A stretch of DNA of 64,000 bases, from NCBI GenBank assembly GCA_959601495.1, contig CAUGPT010000005.1, positions 14,491-78,490 of the forward strand. The letters are read 5' to 3'. The notes beneath the pieces were generated by a model, which was not told the origin of the DNA, did not search any database, and worked only from the letters and a program-made list of their open reading frames with translations. The position numbers were made by a program, and so were the translations under genes. Positions 40,838 through 49,156 of the stretch are shown piece after piece (within the stretch, counting starts at the first letter, position 1; each line of letters starts with the position of its first letter). This DNA is from Avispirillum sp959601495 (lineage in GTDB: Bacteria; Bacillota; Clostridia; Oscillospirales; CAG-272).

Positions 40838-42211
40838 ATGATTAAAGCAATACTTGACCCGCAGTTTCAGCCCATGGTAAAGGTGGTTGCGGACTACCGC
40901 GCCGCTGTTGCCGAAGAGGGCGGAGTACCGCTGGTAATCGCAGTTGAAAGAAATAAAGGCTACGTTTCTACATACAAGCTTGACGTTTTCAAGGACGGAA
41001 GCGGTCATGACGAGGAAAGCTACGGCGTAGTCGAGCGTATAGTAAAAACTCTTCTGTGGGTGTACGGCGGCTTCAAGGTTACCGTTGCGGGCTCAAAGAA
41101 GATCTATGAAAAGATCGCCGAAGCATACAAAAAGGGCGGTGCGCGCCAGTTTGACGCCGACTTTATGGCACGCGTCTACGAGCGCCCCTTTGAGGTCGAA
41201 TACGTAGAAAACGCCGCAGACGCTCCCAAGGAGCATCAGGCTGCTGACCCCGTAGGCCGTCACCTTGACGGCTGCCGCATCGGCTTCGACGCGGGCGGAA
41301 GCGACCGTAAGGTCAGCGCCGTTGTAGACGGTGAGACCGTATACTCCGAAGAAGTCGTATGGTTCCCCAAGCTCCAGAGCGACCCCGATTATCACTATCA
41401 GGGCATTCTGGACGCCATGAAGACCGCGGCTTCCCATATGCCCAGAGTAGACGCTATCGGCGTTTCCTCCGCGGGCGTATATATTGATAATAAGATCATG
41501 ATCGCCTCTCTCTTCCTCAAGGTCTCCGATGAGGACTTTGAAAAGAAGGTCAAGACAATGTATCTTGACGTTGCAAAGGAGATCGGCGAGAATATCCCCG
41601 TCGAGGTCGCAAACGACGGCGACGTAACCGCACTTGCAGGCGCTATGGATCTTAACGACAACAACGTTCTCGGCGTTGCCATGGGCACAAGCGAGGCGGC
41701 AGGATATGTTGACTCTCAGGGCAATATCACCGGCTGGCTCAACGAGCTTGCGTTCGTTCCCGTTGACTACTGCAGGGACGCAATGGTCGATGAGTGGAGC
41801 GGTGACTACGGCTGCGGCGTTAAATATTTCTCCCAGGACAGCGTTATAAAGCTTGCACCCGCAGCGGGCATCGAGCTTGACGAGTCCCTTTCTCCCGCAG
41901 AAAAGCTCAAGGTCGTGCAGAAGCTTATGGCCGAGGGCGACGAGAGAGCCGCAAAGATCTACGACACCATCGGTGTATATTTCGGCTATGCCATCGCATA
42001 CTACGCAATGTTCTATGATATAAAGCACGTTATCATCATGGGACGCGTTACCAGCGGCGAGGGCGGTACGATAGTTCTCGCAAAGGCAAACGAAGTGCTG
42101 AAGAGAGAGTATCCCGAGCTTGCGGAGAAGATAAGGCTTCACATTCCCGACGAGAAGAGCCGCCGCGTAGGTCAGTCCGTTGCAGCGGCAAGCCTTCCCA
42201 AACTCAAATAA
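40838..42211 (+). CDS. ROK-like sugar kinase with an N-terminal extension
   Basis: 457 residues. Residues of about 1-145 are an alpha/beta extension with no motif I recognise. From about 145 the actin-like fold is visible: GFDAGGSDRKVSAVVDGE (phosphate loop), IGVSSAGVYIDNKI, VEVANDGDVTALAGAMDL (the ROK N-D catalytic region) and GVAMGTSEAAGYVD. The Cys-rich zinc motif of typical ROK kinases is absent. Behind nagA and nagB it could phosphorylate GlcNAc or another amino sugar, or act as a regulator. The sugar is not deducible. Strong codon bias suggests good expression. Confidence 0.75.
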   Translation: MIKAILDPQFQPMVKVVADYRAAVAEEGGVPLVIAVERNKGYVSTYKLDVFKDGSGHDEESYGVVERIVKTLLWVYGGFKVTVAGSKKIYEKIAEAYKKGGARQFDADFMARVYERPFEVEYVENAADAPKEHQAADPVGRHLDGCRIGFDAGGSDRKVSAVVDGETVYSEEVVWFPKLQSDPDYHYQGILDAMKTAASHMPRVDAIGVSSAGVYIDNKIMIASLFLKVSDEDFEKKVKTMYLDVAKEIGENIPVEVANDGDVTALAGAMDLNDNNVLGVAMGTSEAAGYVDSQGNITGWLNELAFVPVDYCRDAMVDEWSGDYGCGVKYFSQDSVIKLAPAAGIELDESLSPAEKLKVVQKLMAEGDERAAKIYDTIGVYFGYAIAYYAMFYDIKHVIIMGRVTSGEGGTIVLAKANEVLKREYPELAEKIRLHIPDEKSRRVGQSVAAASLPKLK

Positions 42212-42220
42212 AATCAAAAA

Positions 42221-42244
42221 CTTCCCCGAAGCGTTTCGGGGAAG
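42221..42244. terminator. Hairpin after the nag operon
   Basis: CTTCCCCGAA-GCGT-TTCGGGGAAG, a 10-bp stem. There is no T run on the plus side, but five A's precede it, so it would terminate best for minus-strand transcripts. It ends five bases before the tRNA gene and may instead help define tRNA processing. Confidence 0.5.
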
Positions 42245-42249
42245 GGCAC

Positions 42250-42324
42250 GCCTCCATAGTTAAATGGATATAACAAGCCCCTCCTAAGGGTTAGTTGTGG
42301 GTTCGATTCCCGCTGGGGGTGCCA
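42250..42324 (+). tRNA. tRNA-Arg (anticodon CCU)
   Basis: Acceptor GCCTCCA pairs with TGGGGGT (two G-U pairs), discriminator G, and CCA is encoded. The D region GTTAAATGGATATAAC, the anticodon arm AGCCC-CTCCTAA-GGGTT with anticodon CCT, and the T arm GTGGG-TTCGATT-CCCGC are all visible and resemble the Bacillus tRNA-Arg(CCU). It reads the rare AGG codon. Confidence 0.93.
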
Positions 42325-42325
42325 G

Positions 42326-42360
42326 AAAAGGGCACTTGCAAAAAGCAAGTGCCCTTTTAA
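42326..42360 (+). terminator. Terminator after tRNA-Arg
   Basis: AAAAGGGCACTTGC-AAAAA-GCAAGTGCCCTTTT: 14 paired bases, only one base after the CCA. The rest of the gap to 42548 has no recognisable element other than a possible TATAAT near 42385. Confidence 0.9.
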
Positions 42361-42548
42361 GTAAATTATGCATTTTGATGTCGGTATAATGCCTGCGGCA
42401 AAGAGAATTTTTGCTTTTCGCGTGGCAGCACGGTATACGCTTGAATATCTCACTTGCGGCGTCAGCCGGATGCCTTGACTAAGGCGCGCCGCGGGACGCG
42501 CTGCGTATATTGAAACAACTATAAGATCAGGAGACTCGGCATAAGATC

Positions 42549-44885
42549 ATGACACTGAAAGAATTGGGAATCGGAAAGAACGCCGTCATAAAGAGCGTCG
42601 GCGGCGAAGGCGCGCTCCGCCAGCATTTTCTTGATATGGGTATAATCCCGGGAGCGGAAGTGACCTTGGTAAAGCTTGCTCCCATGGGGGACCCCATGGA
42701 GCTGCAGATACACGGTTATGAGCTGACTCTCCGTCTTGCGGAGGCAGATCAGATCGAGATCGAAGAGATCCGCGAGAGAAGTCAGACACACAAACGGATA
42801 AGCAGCGTGAAAGATTCCGAACATCCGGGACTCGGAGAGGAAGGAAAATATCATTCCAAGGAAGACGAAGACCCGCTGCCCGACGGTGAAAAACTGACAT
42901 TCGCACTTGTGGGAAACCAGAACTGCGGTAAAACGACCTTGTTCAATCAGCTGACAGGTTCGAATCAGCACGTGGGCAATTTCCCGGGCGTGACAGTGGA
43001 CAGAAAATCCGGATCTATCAAAGGGTATCCCGACACAGAGGTCACGGACCTTCCCGGGATTTATTCAATGTCGCCGTACAGCAGTGAGGAGATAGTTTCG
43101 CGTAATTTCGTTCTCGACGAAAAGCCGAAGGCGATAATAAACATCGTCGATGCCACGAATATAGAGCGAAATCTGTACCTTACCATGCAATTGCTGGAAA
43201 TGGATATTCCCATGATAGTCGCGTTGAACATGATGGATGAGGTAACGGGAAATCACGGTGCTATCGACGTGAACGGCATGGAGGCGCTGCTCGGCGTTCC
43301 CGTCGTTCCGATCTCCGCGGCGAAAAACGAGGGCGTCGGTGAGCTAATACAGCACGCGATACATATAGCAAAATACCGTGAGCATCCACTGAAACAGGAT
43401 TTTTGCGACAAATCGGATCACGGCGGCTCGGTGCATCGCTGCATACATGCGGTGATCCATCTGATAGAGGATCACGCAAAGGCGGCGGATATCCCCGTGC
43501 GTTTTGCGGCGACCAAGGCTATTGAGGGCGATCCGCTCATCACAAAGCAGCTGAAGCTGGATGAGAACGAAAAAGAGATGCTGGAGCATATCGTGCAGCA
43601 GATGGAGACCGAACGCGGTGTGGACAGAAGCGCCGCGATAGCGGATATGCGATTCGACTTTATAGAGCGCCTGTGCGAGCAGACGGTCACAAAGCCGAAG
43701 GAGAGCAGAGAGCGGATACGCAGCGAGAAGATAGACAGGATACTTACGGGTAAATATACGGCAATACCGTGCTTTATCGGGATAATGCTGCTTGTGTTCT
43801 ATCTGACGTTCAACGTGATTGGGGCGTGGCTGCAGGAGCTGCTTCAGTTAGGGATAGACAAGTTGCAGTCCGTTGTCGACGCGGCATTGACTGCGGCGCA
43901 TGTCAACGGCGCGATACACAGCCTCATAACGGACGGTATTTTTACCGGCGTCGGAAGCGTGCTGAGCTTTCTTCCTATCATAGTGACGCTGTTTTTCTTT
44001 CTGTCTCTGTTGGAGGACAGCGGATATATAGCGCGCGTGGCGTTTGTAATGGACAAGCTGCTTCGCAAGATAGGACTTTCGGGGCGAAGCATCGTTCCCA
44101 TGCTGATAGGCTTCGGATGTACCGTGCCTGCGGTAATGGCAACGCGCACACTGACCAGTGAGCGCGACCGAAAAATGACTATCCTGCTGACCCCGTTTAT
44201 GAGCTGCTCGGCAAAGCTGCCCATATATTCTTTCTTTGTCAGCGTTTTCTTCCCGGGGAAAGGCGGACTCATCATGGCGGGTCTTTACCTGCTCGGCATT
44301 GCAGTCGGGATACTTGCGGCGCTTTTGTACAGAGGTACACTGTTCAGGGGTGAGCCCGTTCCGTTTGTAATGGAGCTTCCCAACTACCGTTTGCCGGGGG
44401 CGAAAAACGTGCTGCAGCTTTTGTGGGAAAAAGCAAAGGACTTTTTGCAGAGAGCGTTCACCGTTATTTTCCTGGCAACGATCGTGGTGTGGTTCCTGCA
44501 AAGCTTTGATCTGCATCTTAACCTAGTCAGCGATTCTTCTGACAGTATACTGGCGATCATCGCGGGCTGGATGGCACCGATATTCAAACCGCTCGGCATG
44601 GGAGACTGGCGCATATGTACGGCGCTCATCACCGGATTTATGGCAAAGGAAAGCGTGGCTTCAACTCTGGGAGTGCTGTTCGGCGGAAATATAAGCACGG
44701 CGCTGTCCGCTGCAACGGCTGCCGCCACAATGGTCTTCAGCCTGCTTTACACTCCGTGTGTTGCGGCGATCGCGTCCGTAAAAAGGGAACTCGGCGCGAA
44801 ATGGGCAGCCGGAGTCGTAGTTTGGCAGTGCCTGATAGCGTGGGTGGCTGCGTGGATAACTTACCTGATAGTGTCGGCTGTATAA
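42549..44885 (+). CDS. feoB: Ferrous iron transporter FeoB with fused N-terminal FeoA domain
   Basis: 778 residues. Residues 1-75 are a FeoA SH3-like domain (MTLKELGIGKNAVIKSVGGE, HFLDMGIIPGAEVTLVKLAP, YELTLRLAEADQIEIEEI). An acidic/basic linker precedes the G domain: G1 VGNQNCGKTTLFNQLTG (from about 121), FPGVTVDRKSG, DLPGIYSMSPYSSEE, ALNMMDEV. From about residue 395 come the membrane helices with the gate motifs ARVAFVMDKLLRKIGLSGRS and GFGCTVPAVMATRTL. It imports Fe2+ under anaerobic conditions. FeoA is usually a separate gene. Ribosome site AGGAGA. Confidence 0.96.
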   Translation: MTLKELGIGKNAVIKSVGGEGALRQHFLDMGIIPGAEVTLVKLAPMGDPMELQIHGYELTLRLAEADQIEIEEIRERSQTHKRISSVKDSEHPGLGEEGKYHSKEDEDPLPDGEKLTFALVGNQNCGKTTLFNQLTGSNQHVGNFPGVTVDRKSGSIKGYPDTEVTDLPGIYSMSPYSSEEIVSRNFVLDEKPKAIINIVDATNIERNLYLTMQLLEMDIPMIVALNMMDEVTGNHGAIDVNGMEALLGVPVVPISAAKNEGVGELIQHAIHIAKYREHPLKQDFCDKSDHGGSVHRCIHAVIHLIEDHAKAADIPVRFAATKAIEGDPLITKQLKLDENEKEMLEHIVQQMETERGVDRSAAIADMRFDFIERLCEQTVTKPKESRERIRSEKIDRILTGKYTAIPCFIGIMLLVFYLTFNVIGAWLQELLQLGIDKLQSVVDAALTAAHVNGAIHSLITDGIFTGVGSVLSFLPIIVTLFFFLSLLEDSGYIARVAFVMDKLLRKIGLSGRSIVPMLIGFGCTVPAVMATRTLTSERDRKMTILLTPFMSCSAKLPIYSFFVSVFFPGKGGLIMAGLYLLGIAVGILAALLYRGTLFRGEPVPFVMELPNYRLPGAKNVLQLLWEKAKDFLQRAFTVIFLATIVVWFLQSFDLHLNLVSDSSDSILAIIAGWMAPIFKPLGMGDWRICTALITGFMAKESVASTLGVLFGGNISTALSAATAAATMVFSLLYTPCVAAIASVKRELGAKWAAGVVVWQCLIAWVAAWITYLIVSAV

Positions 44886-44899
44886 GGATGACAAATCAG

Positions 44900-44932
44900 A
44901 AAAGCTCCGAGCCTTTGGCTCGGAGCTTTTTC
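44900..44932 (+). terminator. Terminator after feoB, first copy of a repeated terminator
   Basis: AAAAGCTCCGAGCC-TTT-GGCTCGGAGCTTTT. The same stem and loop recur at 48951-48980 behind an unrelated operon, and both are followed by the same 20-bp repeat. Confidence 0.92.
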
Positions 44933-44933
44933 A

Positions 44934-44984
44934 ATGAAGCGCGGCTGCGCCGCATGAAAAATGAAGCGCGCCTACAGCGCACGG
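44934..44984. repeat. Single copy of a 20-bp GC-rich repeat plus degenerate partner
   Basis: ATGAAGCGCGGCTGCGCCGC (44934-44953), then ATGAAAA and a diverged unit ATGAAGCGCGCCTACAGCGC. The same unit forms a tandem array at 48985-49132. Confidence 0.75.
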
Positions 44985-45082
44985 AGAGACCGGATTTGCT
45001 TTGATTATGTGCAATTGATCCAAAATTGTTTTAATAAATCGTGAATTATTATAAAGAATCATGATAATTCGCTTCCTGATCA

Positions 45083-45115
45083 TTGACAAACACTTGAAAA
45101 TTGTTATTCTTTATG
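45083..45115 (+). promoter_or_regulatory. Putative promoter of the propeller-lipoprotein operon
   Basis: TTGACA (45083-45088) with TATTCT (45105-45110) at 16 bases. ATAAAGAAT near 45051 and ATTCTTTAT near 45107 are inverted copies around it, a possible operator pair. The region 44985-45170 is AT-rich and otherwise empty. Confidence 0.45.
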
Positions 45116-45170
45116 ATAAACTTCAGACAGTAAAAAGCCTAATGCCATATGGGGAGGAGTCTGTCCGATA

Positions 45171-46976
45171 ATGAAAAAAGCGGTGTGTATTATCTCGGCG
45201 CTTTGCGCGGCAGCGGCGCTTCTGTACTCCTGCGGCGGTACGAAACTTGAAAAGACGGATATGGATATTGCCTCTGATACATACAAACCCTCATGCGCCG
45301 AGCCGGAGAGCGCGGCGATTTACGACGGCATTCTTTATACCGCCTGCACAGATAAAGTTCTTTCCTACGATATAGAAAACGACGAGGAAAAAGTGCTTCT
45401 CGACGGTCTGACCGACTGTCGGCTCATAGCTGCGGGCGATGGGGAAGTATGGATATACGAAAGCGGCGGCAAAATGCTTATGTGCTTCGGCGTTGACGGC
45501 GCCGAAAAAAGAAGCTATCCGCTTGAGCCCAATCAGGAAAATACGGGTTTTTACGATTTGGCCGTAACCGACAATTATGCGGTGCTCTCCGAGTATACAG
45601 AGGACGGAAAAAACAGCGATCTGGCGGTCATTGACAAGAAAAGCGGAGACTGCCGCAGAATAGTCATTGACGAATACGACTATGTTATATCCGTGGACGC
45701 CGCAGAAAAGGACAACGTAGTATTGACTGCCGACGGCGAGGCAGTGCTGACCTTTGATACGAAAAAAGAAGAGATCCTTGATGAAAACTATATAACAGGC
45801 AGATTCGTTGATTTTGCCGACTTCAACAAAGAAAGAAAAACGCTGTATATGTCCGTAAACAGCAGGGTCACGGCAGGTATCAGCAGCTACAGCCTTGCGG
45901 ACCGCGAGCTTACGAATATTACGAGAACGGGTACGGTAACATCTGAAGATCTGGAGAACAATTATAAATACTGCCTTCCTCTCTGTATTTGCAGCGAGGG
46001 CAACGTGTTGGCATGGTATGACAGCGACGCAGGGGTGTACAATATTCAAAACCTTGACGGCGATGAAAATCGTATCACCGTTGCAAGCGTTGGCTTCGGT
46101 GAGAGTACCGAGGATGCCGTTGACCTGCTGTATTACAGCTTTGAAAAGAATACGGGCACGCGCGTGCGGGAAATAGTTTACGACACGGAAGAACAGATGA
46201 AAACGGCGCTTATGGGCGGCAAAGCCTTTGATATGCTTGTGGATACGGACCCGTTCTGCATAGCGTCCACCGCTTTTGACGATCTTTACACATACGGCGC
46301 CGTTGCCCAGAAAATTGAAAAATACGACCTCTCCGACCTGTTTGAAAAGGTCGCAGAGAAAAACGGAAGGCTTTTCGGCATACCGGTAGGCTTTCGCAGC
46401 GACGAATATATATCTGCCCCGATCTCGGAGGAAAACTTCAACGAGTACTATGCAAATGACCCTCGCGGCAGCTGGAGGCGGGGAAGATACACGCAGGATC
46501 TTCTGCTGAGATACGCGGCGGAGTATGTCCGACTGACGGAGGGTGAATGCCTTGACGGTGATTATTCGGAACTCAGAAAAACCATAAAAAACGCATACGA
46601 TAAAAAAGACGTTGAATACTCGGATATGATTGGCGTATGGAGCACAGACGGCGATCAGTTTGTTTCGAGTTATATGATGGTGTGCGCCGACTCGGTGAAT
46701 AAAGATGCGGCGGAAAAGCTTCTGTGCGAGGCGATCCGCCTGTACTGCGGCGACAGCGGATTTGACAGAGAGCTTTTGTTTGAGGGCAGCATCAACTGCT
46801 TCATGTACGATGAGATCGATCCGGAGAAGATAGCGTATCTTTACTACGAAAACGCAAGTGATGCGCTCGGCAAAGCAATAAACAAAGCCGCGGAGGAAAT
46901 CAAAAACGGAGAATCGGGCGCGGATGAGACAGCGGATGAGCTTATAAACACGCTTGACAGTATGTTGAAAGAATGA
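45171..46976 (+). CDS. Lipoprotein combining a beta-propeller-like N half and a solute-binding-protein-like C half
   Basis: 601 residues. The signal peptide ends in ALLYSCGG (lipobox Cys near residue 21). Residues of about 45-300 show repeated short beta-strand units of the kind Y-D-G-x-L-Y, V-W-I-Y-E-S-G-G-K, Y-A-V-L-S-E-Y, suggestive of a propeller. From about 305, ITVASVGFGESTEDAVDLLYYSFEKNTG followed by a GGKAFDMLVDTDPF-like region and a C-terminal helical half resembles extracellular sugar-binding proteins. It is encoded with two permeases, so it is probably the receptor of an ABC importer. The fusion is unusual. Sugar unknown. Confidence 0.6.
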   Translation: MKKAVCIISALCAAAALLYSCGGTKLEKTDMDIASDTYKPSCAEPESAAIYDGILYTACTDKVLSYDIENDEEKVLLDGLTDCRLIAAGDGEVWIYESGGKMLMCFGVDGAEKRSYPLEPNQENTGFYDLAVTDNYAVLSEYTEDGKNSDLAVIDKKSGDCRRIVIDEYDYVISVDAAEKDNVVLTADGEAVLTFDTKKEEILDENYITGRFVDFADFNKERKTLYMSVNSRVTAGISSYSLADRELTNITRTGTVTSEDLENNYKYCLPLCICSEGNVLAWYDSDAGVYNIQNLDGDENRITVASVGFGESTEDAVDLLYYSFEKNTGTRVREIVYDTEEQMKTALMGGKAFDMLVDTDPFCIASTAFDDLYTYGAVAQKIEKYDLSDLFEKVAEKNGRLFGIPVGFRSDEYISAPISEENFNEYYANDPRGSWRRGRYTQDLLLRYAAEYVRLTEGECLDGDYSELRKTIKNAYDKKDVEYSDMIGVWSTDGDQFVSSYMMVCADSVNKDAAEKLLCEAIRLYCGDSGFDRELLFEGSINCFMYDEIDPEKIAYLYYENASDALGKAINKAAEEIKNGESGADETADELINTLDSMLKE

Positions 46977-47011
46977 CAGAGAATTTTTCCGAAAGGGGCG
47001 GAAAGCGGGAC

Positions 47012-47410
47012 ATGAAAAAGAAAACGCGGCGCGTGTGCGTCCTTGCGCTGTTTACGGCGTTCAATCTGTTTATGGTGCTTCTGTACTTTTTCGGCGGCGA
47101 GATCAGATATGCGGCTGCGGCGAGCGCGGATTACGTGACCCCGTCGCATTATGAGTACGACGGACGCTTTTCCGTTTCGTCAGTTCCGGCGGGGAGCCTT
47201 ATATACGACGAGGACGGCGGCACGTATGTTTACAGACTTGAGAGCCTCGGCTCGGGACTCGCAAAATTTTACAGGGTCGCAAAAGAGCCTGTCTCTGTCA
47301 GCCGCTCCGACGCGGAGATGGCGGACATCGGGCTTGACAGCGGACTGTTTGTAAGAGAGCCGTCAGGCGTAAAAGAAGGACAGATCGTAAAACTCGGAGA
47401 GAAGAAATGA
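47012..47410 (+). CDS. Small membrane-anchored protein with an adaptor (HlyD)-like C terminus
   Basis: 132 residues from the ATG at 47012, behind GAAAGGGGCGG; an ATG at 46973 overlapping the previous stop is the alternative. One N-terminal membrane helix (VCVLALFTAFNLFMVLLYFF) is followed by about 95 extracellular residues. The end, YRVAKEPVSVSRSDAEMADI then FVREPSGVKEGQIVKL, resembles the membrane-proximal end of periplasmic adaptor proteins. It overlaps the permease gene by 4 bases, so it belongs to the transporter operon. Not a known ABC-importer subunit. Confidence 0.55.
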   Translation: MKKKTRRVCVLALFTAFNLFMVLLYFFGGEIRYAAAASADYVTPSHYEYDGRFSVSSVPAGSLIYDEDGGTYVYRLESLGSGLAKFYRVAKEPVSVSRSDAEMADIGLDSGLFVREPSGVKEGQIVKLGEKK

Positions 47411-48189
47411 AAAGATCGGTGCGCTCAGCGGCGCTTCTCGTGCCGTCCCTTGCGGGACTGGGACTTTGCTTTTTTTACCCTCTTGTGTACATAATTGCCG
47501 CATCCCTGAAGAAAGACCCGTTCTCGGGCGGCAGCGCTTTTTGGGGAAACTATAAAACGCTTTTCAAAAACGAATATTTTCAGAATGCGCTGAAAAACAG
47601 CCTTCTGTTTACGCTTGTCGCCGTATTTGCTGCAATGGCAGTCGCCGTGGCGGTATCGTGCATGATATACGAAAAAGCGAAAAAGGCTCCGCTGTTGAGA
47701 AGCCTTTTCGTAATTCCGTTTCTTATGCCCTCGTCGCTTCTCGTCAGCGTCTGGAGCACTCTTTTTCCGAATGCCGCGCCGTTTTTCTCTCTTTGCGCGC
47801 TGTTCGTGATAAAAAATTCGGGCATTGTGATAATGCTTCTGTCATCTGCGCTGTGCCGTGTGTCTGATGATATCAGAGCAGCTGCCGCCATAGACGGCGC
47901 CTGCGGGGTGCGGTTGTTTACATCCGTACTGCTTCCGGCAGTGTCGCCGAGCCTTTTGTTTACTTTTATTCTGACGCTTTCGTCAAGCACGGGCATATAC
48001 AGAGAGTCGTATCTTTTGTACGGCGAGTATCCCGGGCAGTCCGTATATATGATACAGAATTATCTCAACAATCATTTCATGAAGCTCAATTATCACTACG
48101 TTGCGGCGGGAGCGGCGGTTTTTACGGCTGTTGTAATGATAATGGCAATATGCGCAATGCGGCTTGAAAGGAGGCTCGGCTGTGAGTAA
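47407..48189 (+). CDS. Carbohydrate ABC transporter permease (MalF-type)
   Basis: 260 residues with six membrane helices and the coupling motif RAAAAIDGACGVRLFTSVLLPAVSP. The N-terminal LVPSLAGLGLCFFYPLVYIIAASLKKDPF is typical of UgpA/MalF-type permeases. It pairs with the next permease. No ATPase gene is nearby, so a shared MsmK-type ATPase is assumed. Start overlaps the previous stop (ATGA). Confidence 0.88.
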   Translation: MKRSVRSAALLVPSLAGLGLCFFYPLVYIIAASLKKDPFSGGSAFWGNYKTLFKNEYFQNALKNSLLFTLVAVFAAMAVAVAVSCMIYEKAKKAPLLRSLFVIPFLMPSSLLVSVWSTLFPNAAPFFSLCALFVIKNSGIVIMLLSSALCRVSDDIRAAAAIDGACGVRLFTSVLLPAVSPSLLFTFILTLSSSTGIYRESYLLYGEYPGQSVYMIQNYLNNHFMKLNYHYVAAGAAVFTAVVMIMAICAMRLERRLGCE

Positions 48190-48931
48190 AAAGATCCTTT
48201 CAAATGCGGCGGGCGCCGCCGCGATCGCTTTCATGCTGCTTTGCACGGTGTTTCCGTTTGTGTACGCAGTTTGCAAAAGTCTGGGCGGATGGCGGGAGCT
48301 TCTTTTGTGGTCGCCGGGATTTACAAGGGCGTATTTCAATACGTTTCTGAGCGCCGCCGCCGTAACCGTTCTGAACATTGTCATAGCCGTTCCGTCGGCG
48401 TACTTTTTCAGAGTCTGCAAGGCAAAATTCAAAAATATCATATACGCGCTTTATATAGTTCTTCTGCTGCTGCCGTATCAGGCGACGATGCTGCCCGAGT
48501 ATATGCTCGCACAGCGCATGGGGACGTACGATACCCTGTGGTCTGTCATAATTCCGTCGGCATTTGCACCGCTCAGCGTGATAATACTTGCGCAGATGTT
48601 TCGCGCCGTACCGGAGGAGGTATTGGAGGCTTACAGGCTTGAGAGCTCGTCACTTTTCGGCGAGATAGTGTATATGGCGATCCCCAATGCCGGAAACGGG
48701 ATCGTTTGCTGTGCCGTTCTTACGTTTGCCGGCGCGTGGAATATGCTTGAGAGACCCATGAATCTTATAAATAAAGAGGGATATATGCTGATGCAGCAGT
48801 ATATTTCCACAATGAAAGCGCCGGAAATGTTTGCGGCCACGGCGGTGTCCGCCCTGCCGCTGCTGCTGTTGTTTGTCTTCGCTGAGGAGGGACTTCGCGG
48901 GCTTATCGTAGAAGATGTGAAAAGAATATAG
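48182..48931 (+). CDS. Carbohydrate ABC transporter permease (MalG-type)
   Basis: 249 residues from GTG at 48182, behind AAAGGAGG. Six helices; the EAA loop reads EEVLEAYRLESSSLFGEIVYMAIP, in which the usual DGA/DGC triplet is replaced by ESS, a mild degeneration. It overlaps the previous gene by 8 bases. Substrate unknown. Confidence 0.86.
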   Translation: MSKKILSNAAGAAAIAFMLLCTVFPFVYAVCKSLGGWRELLLWSPGFTRAYFNTFLSAAAVTVLNIVIAVPSAYFFRVCKAKFKNIIYALYIVLLLLPYQATMLPEYMLAQRMGTYDTLWSVIIPSAFAPLSVIILAQMFRAVPEEVLEAYRLESSSLFGEIVYMAIPNAGNGIVCCAVLTFAGAWNMLERPMNLINKEGYMLMQQYISTMKAPEMFAATAVSALPLLLLFVFAEEGLRGLIVEDVKRI

Positions 48932-48950
48932 TACGCAGACACCGTGGCGA

Positions 48951-48981
48951 AAAAGCTCCGAGCCTTTGGCTCGGAGCTTTC
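48951..48981 (+). terminator. Terminator after the permease pair, second copy of the repeated terminator
   Basis: AAAAGCTCCGAGCC-TTT-GGCTCGGAGCTTT, identical in stem and loop to the one at 44900-44932. Confidence 0.92.
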
Positions 48982-48984
48982 TTA

Positions 48985-49136
48985 ATGAAGCGCGGCTGCG
49001 CCGCATGAAGCGCGGCTGTGCCGCATGAAGCGCGGATGCGCCGCATGAAAAATGAAGCGTGCTTCGCACATGAAGCGCGGCTGTGCCGCATGAAGCAGGG
49101 CTGTGCCGCATGGAAAATGAAGCGCGCTTCATTTTC
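48985..49136. repeat. Tandem array of a 20-bp repeat (ATGAAGCGCGGCTGCGCCGC)
   Basis: Units begin at 48985, 49005 and 49025, then, after a short ATGAAAA spacer and a diverged unit, at 49070 and 49090, followed by an imperfect unit near 49117. Individual units differ by one to three bases. Each unit contains a small palindrome (GCGGC-TGC-GCCGC). There are no spacers, so it is not a CRISPR array. Confidence 0.85.
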
Positions 49137-49156
49137 ATCCGACGCGTGCGCCGCTT

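Noticed and set aside
42250..42324. Integration site (att) at tRNA-Arg
   Set aside because: No duplicated tRNA 3' end, integrase or phage-like gene is visible in the flanks.
45171..48931. Complete ABC importer with its own ATPase
   Set aside because: No ATP-binding protein is encoded in or next to either sugar transporter; a shared ATPase elsewhere is more likely.
48985..49136. CRISPR array
   Set aside because: Repeat units are contiguous, 20 bp long, without unique spacers, and no cas genes are present.
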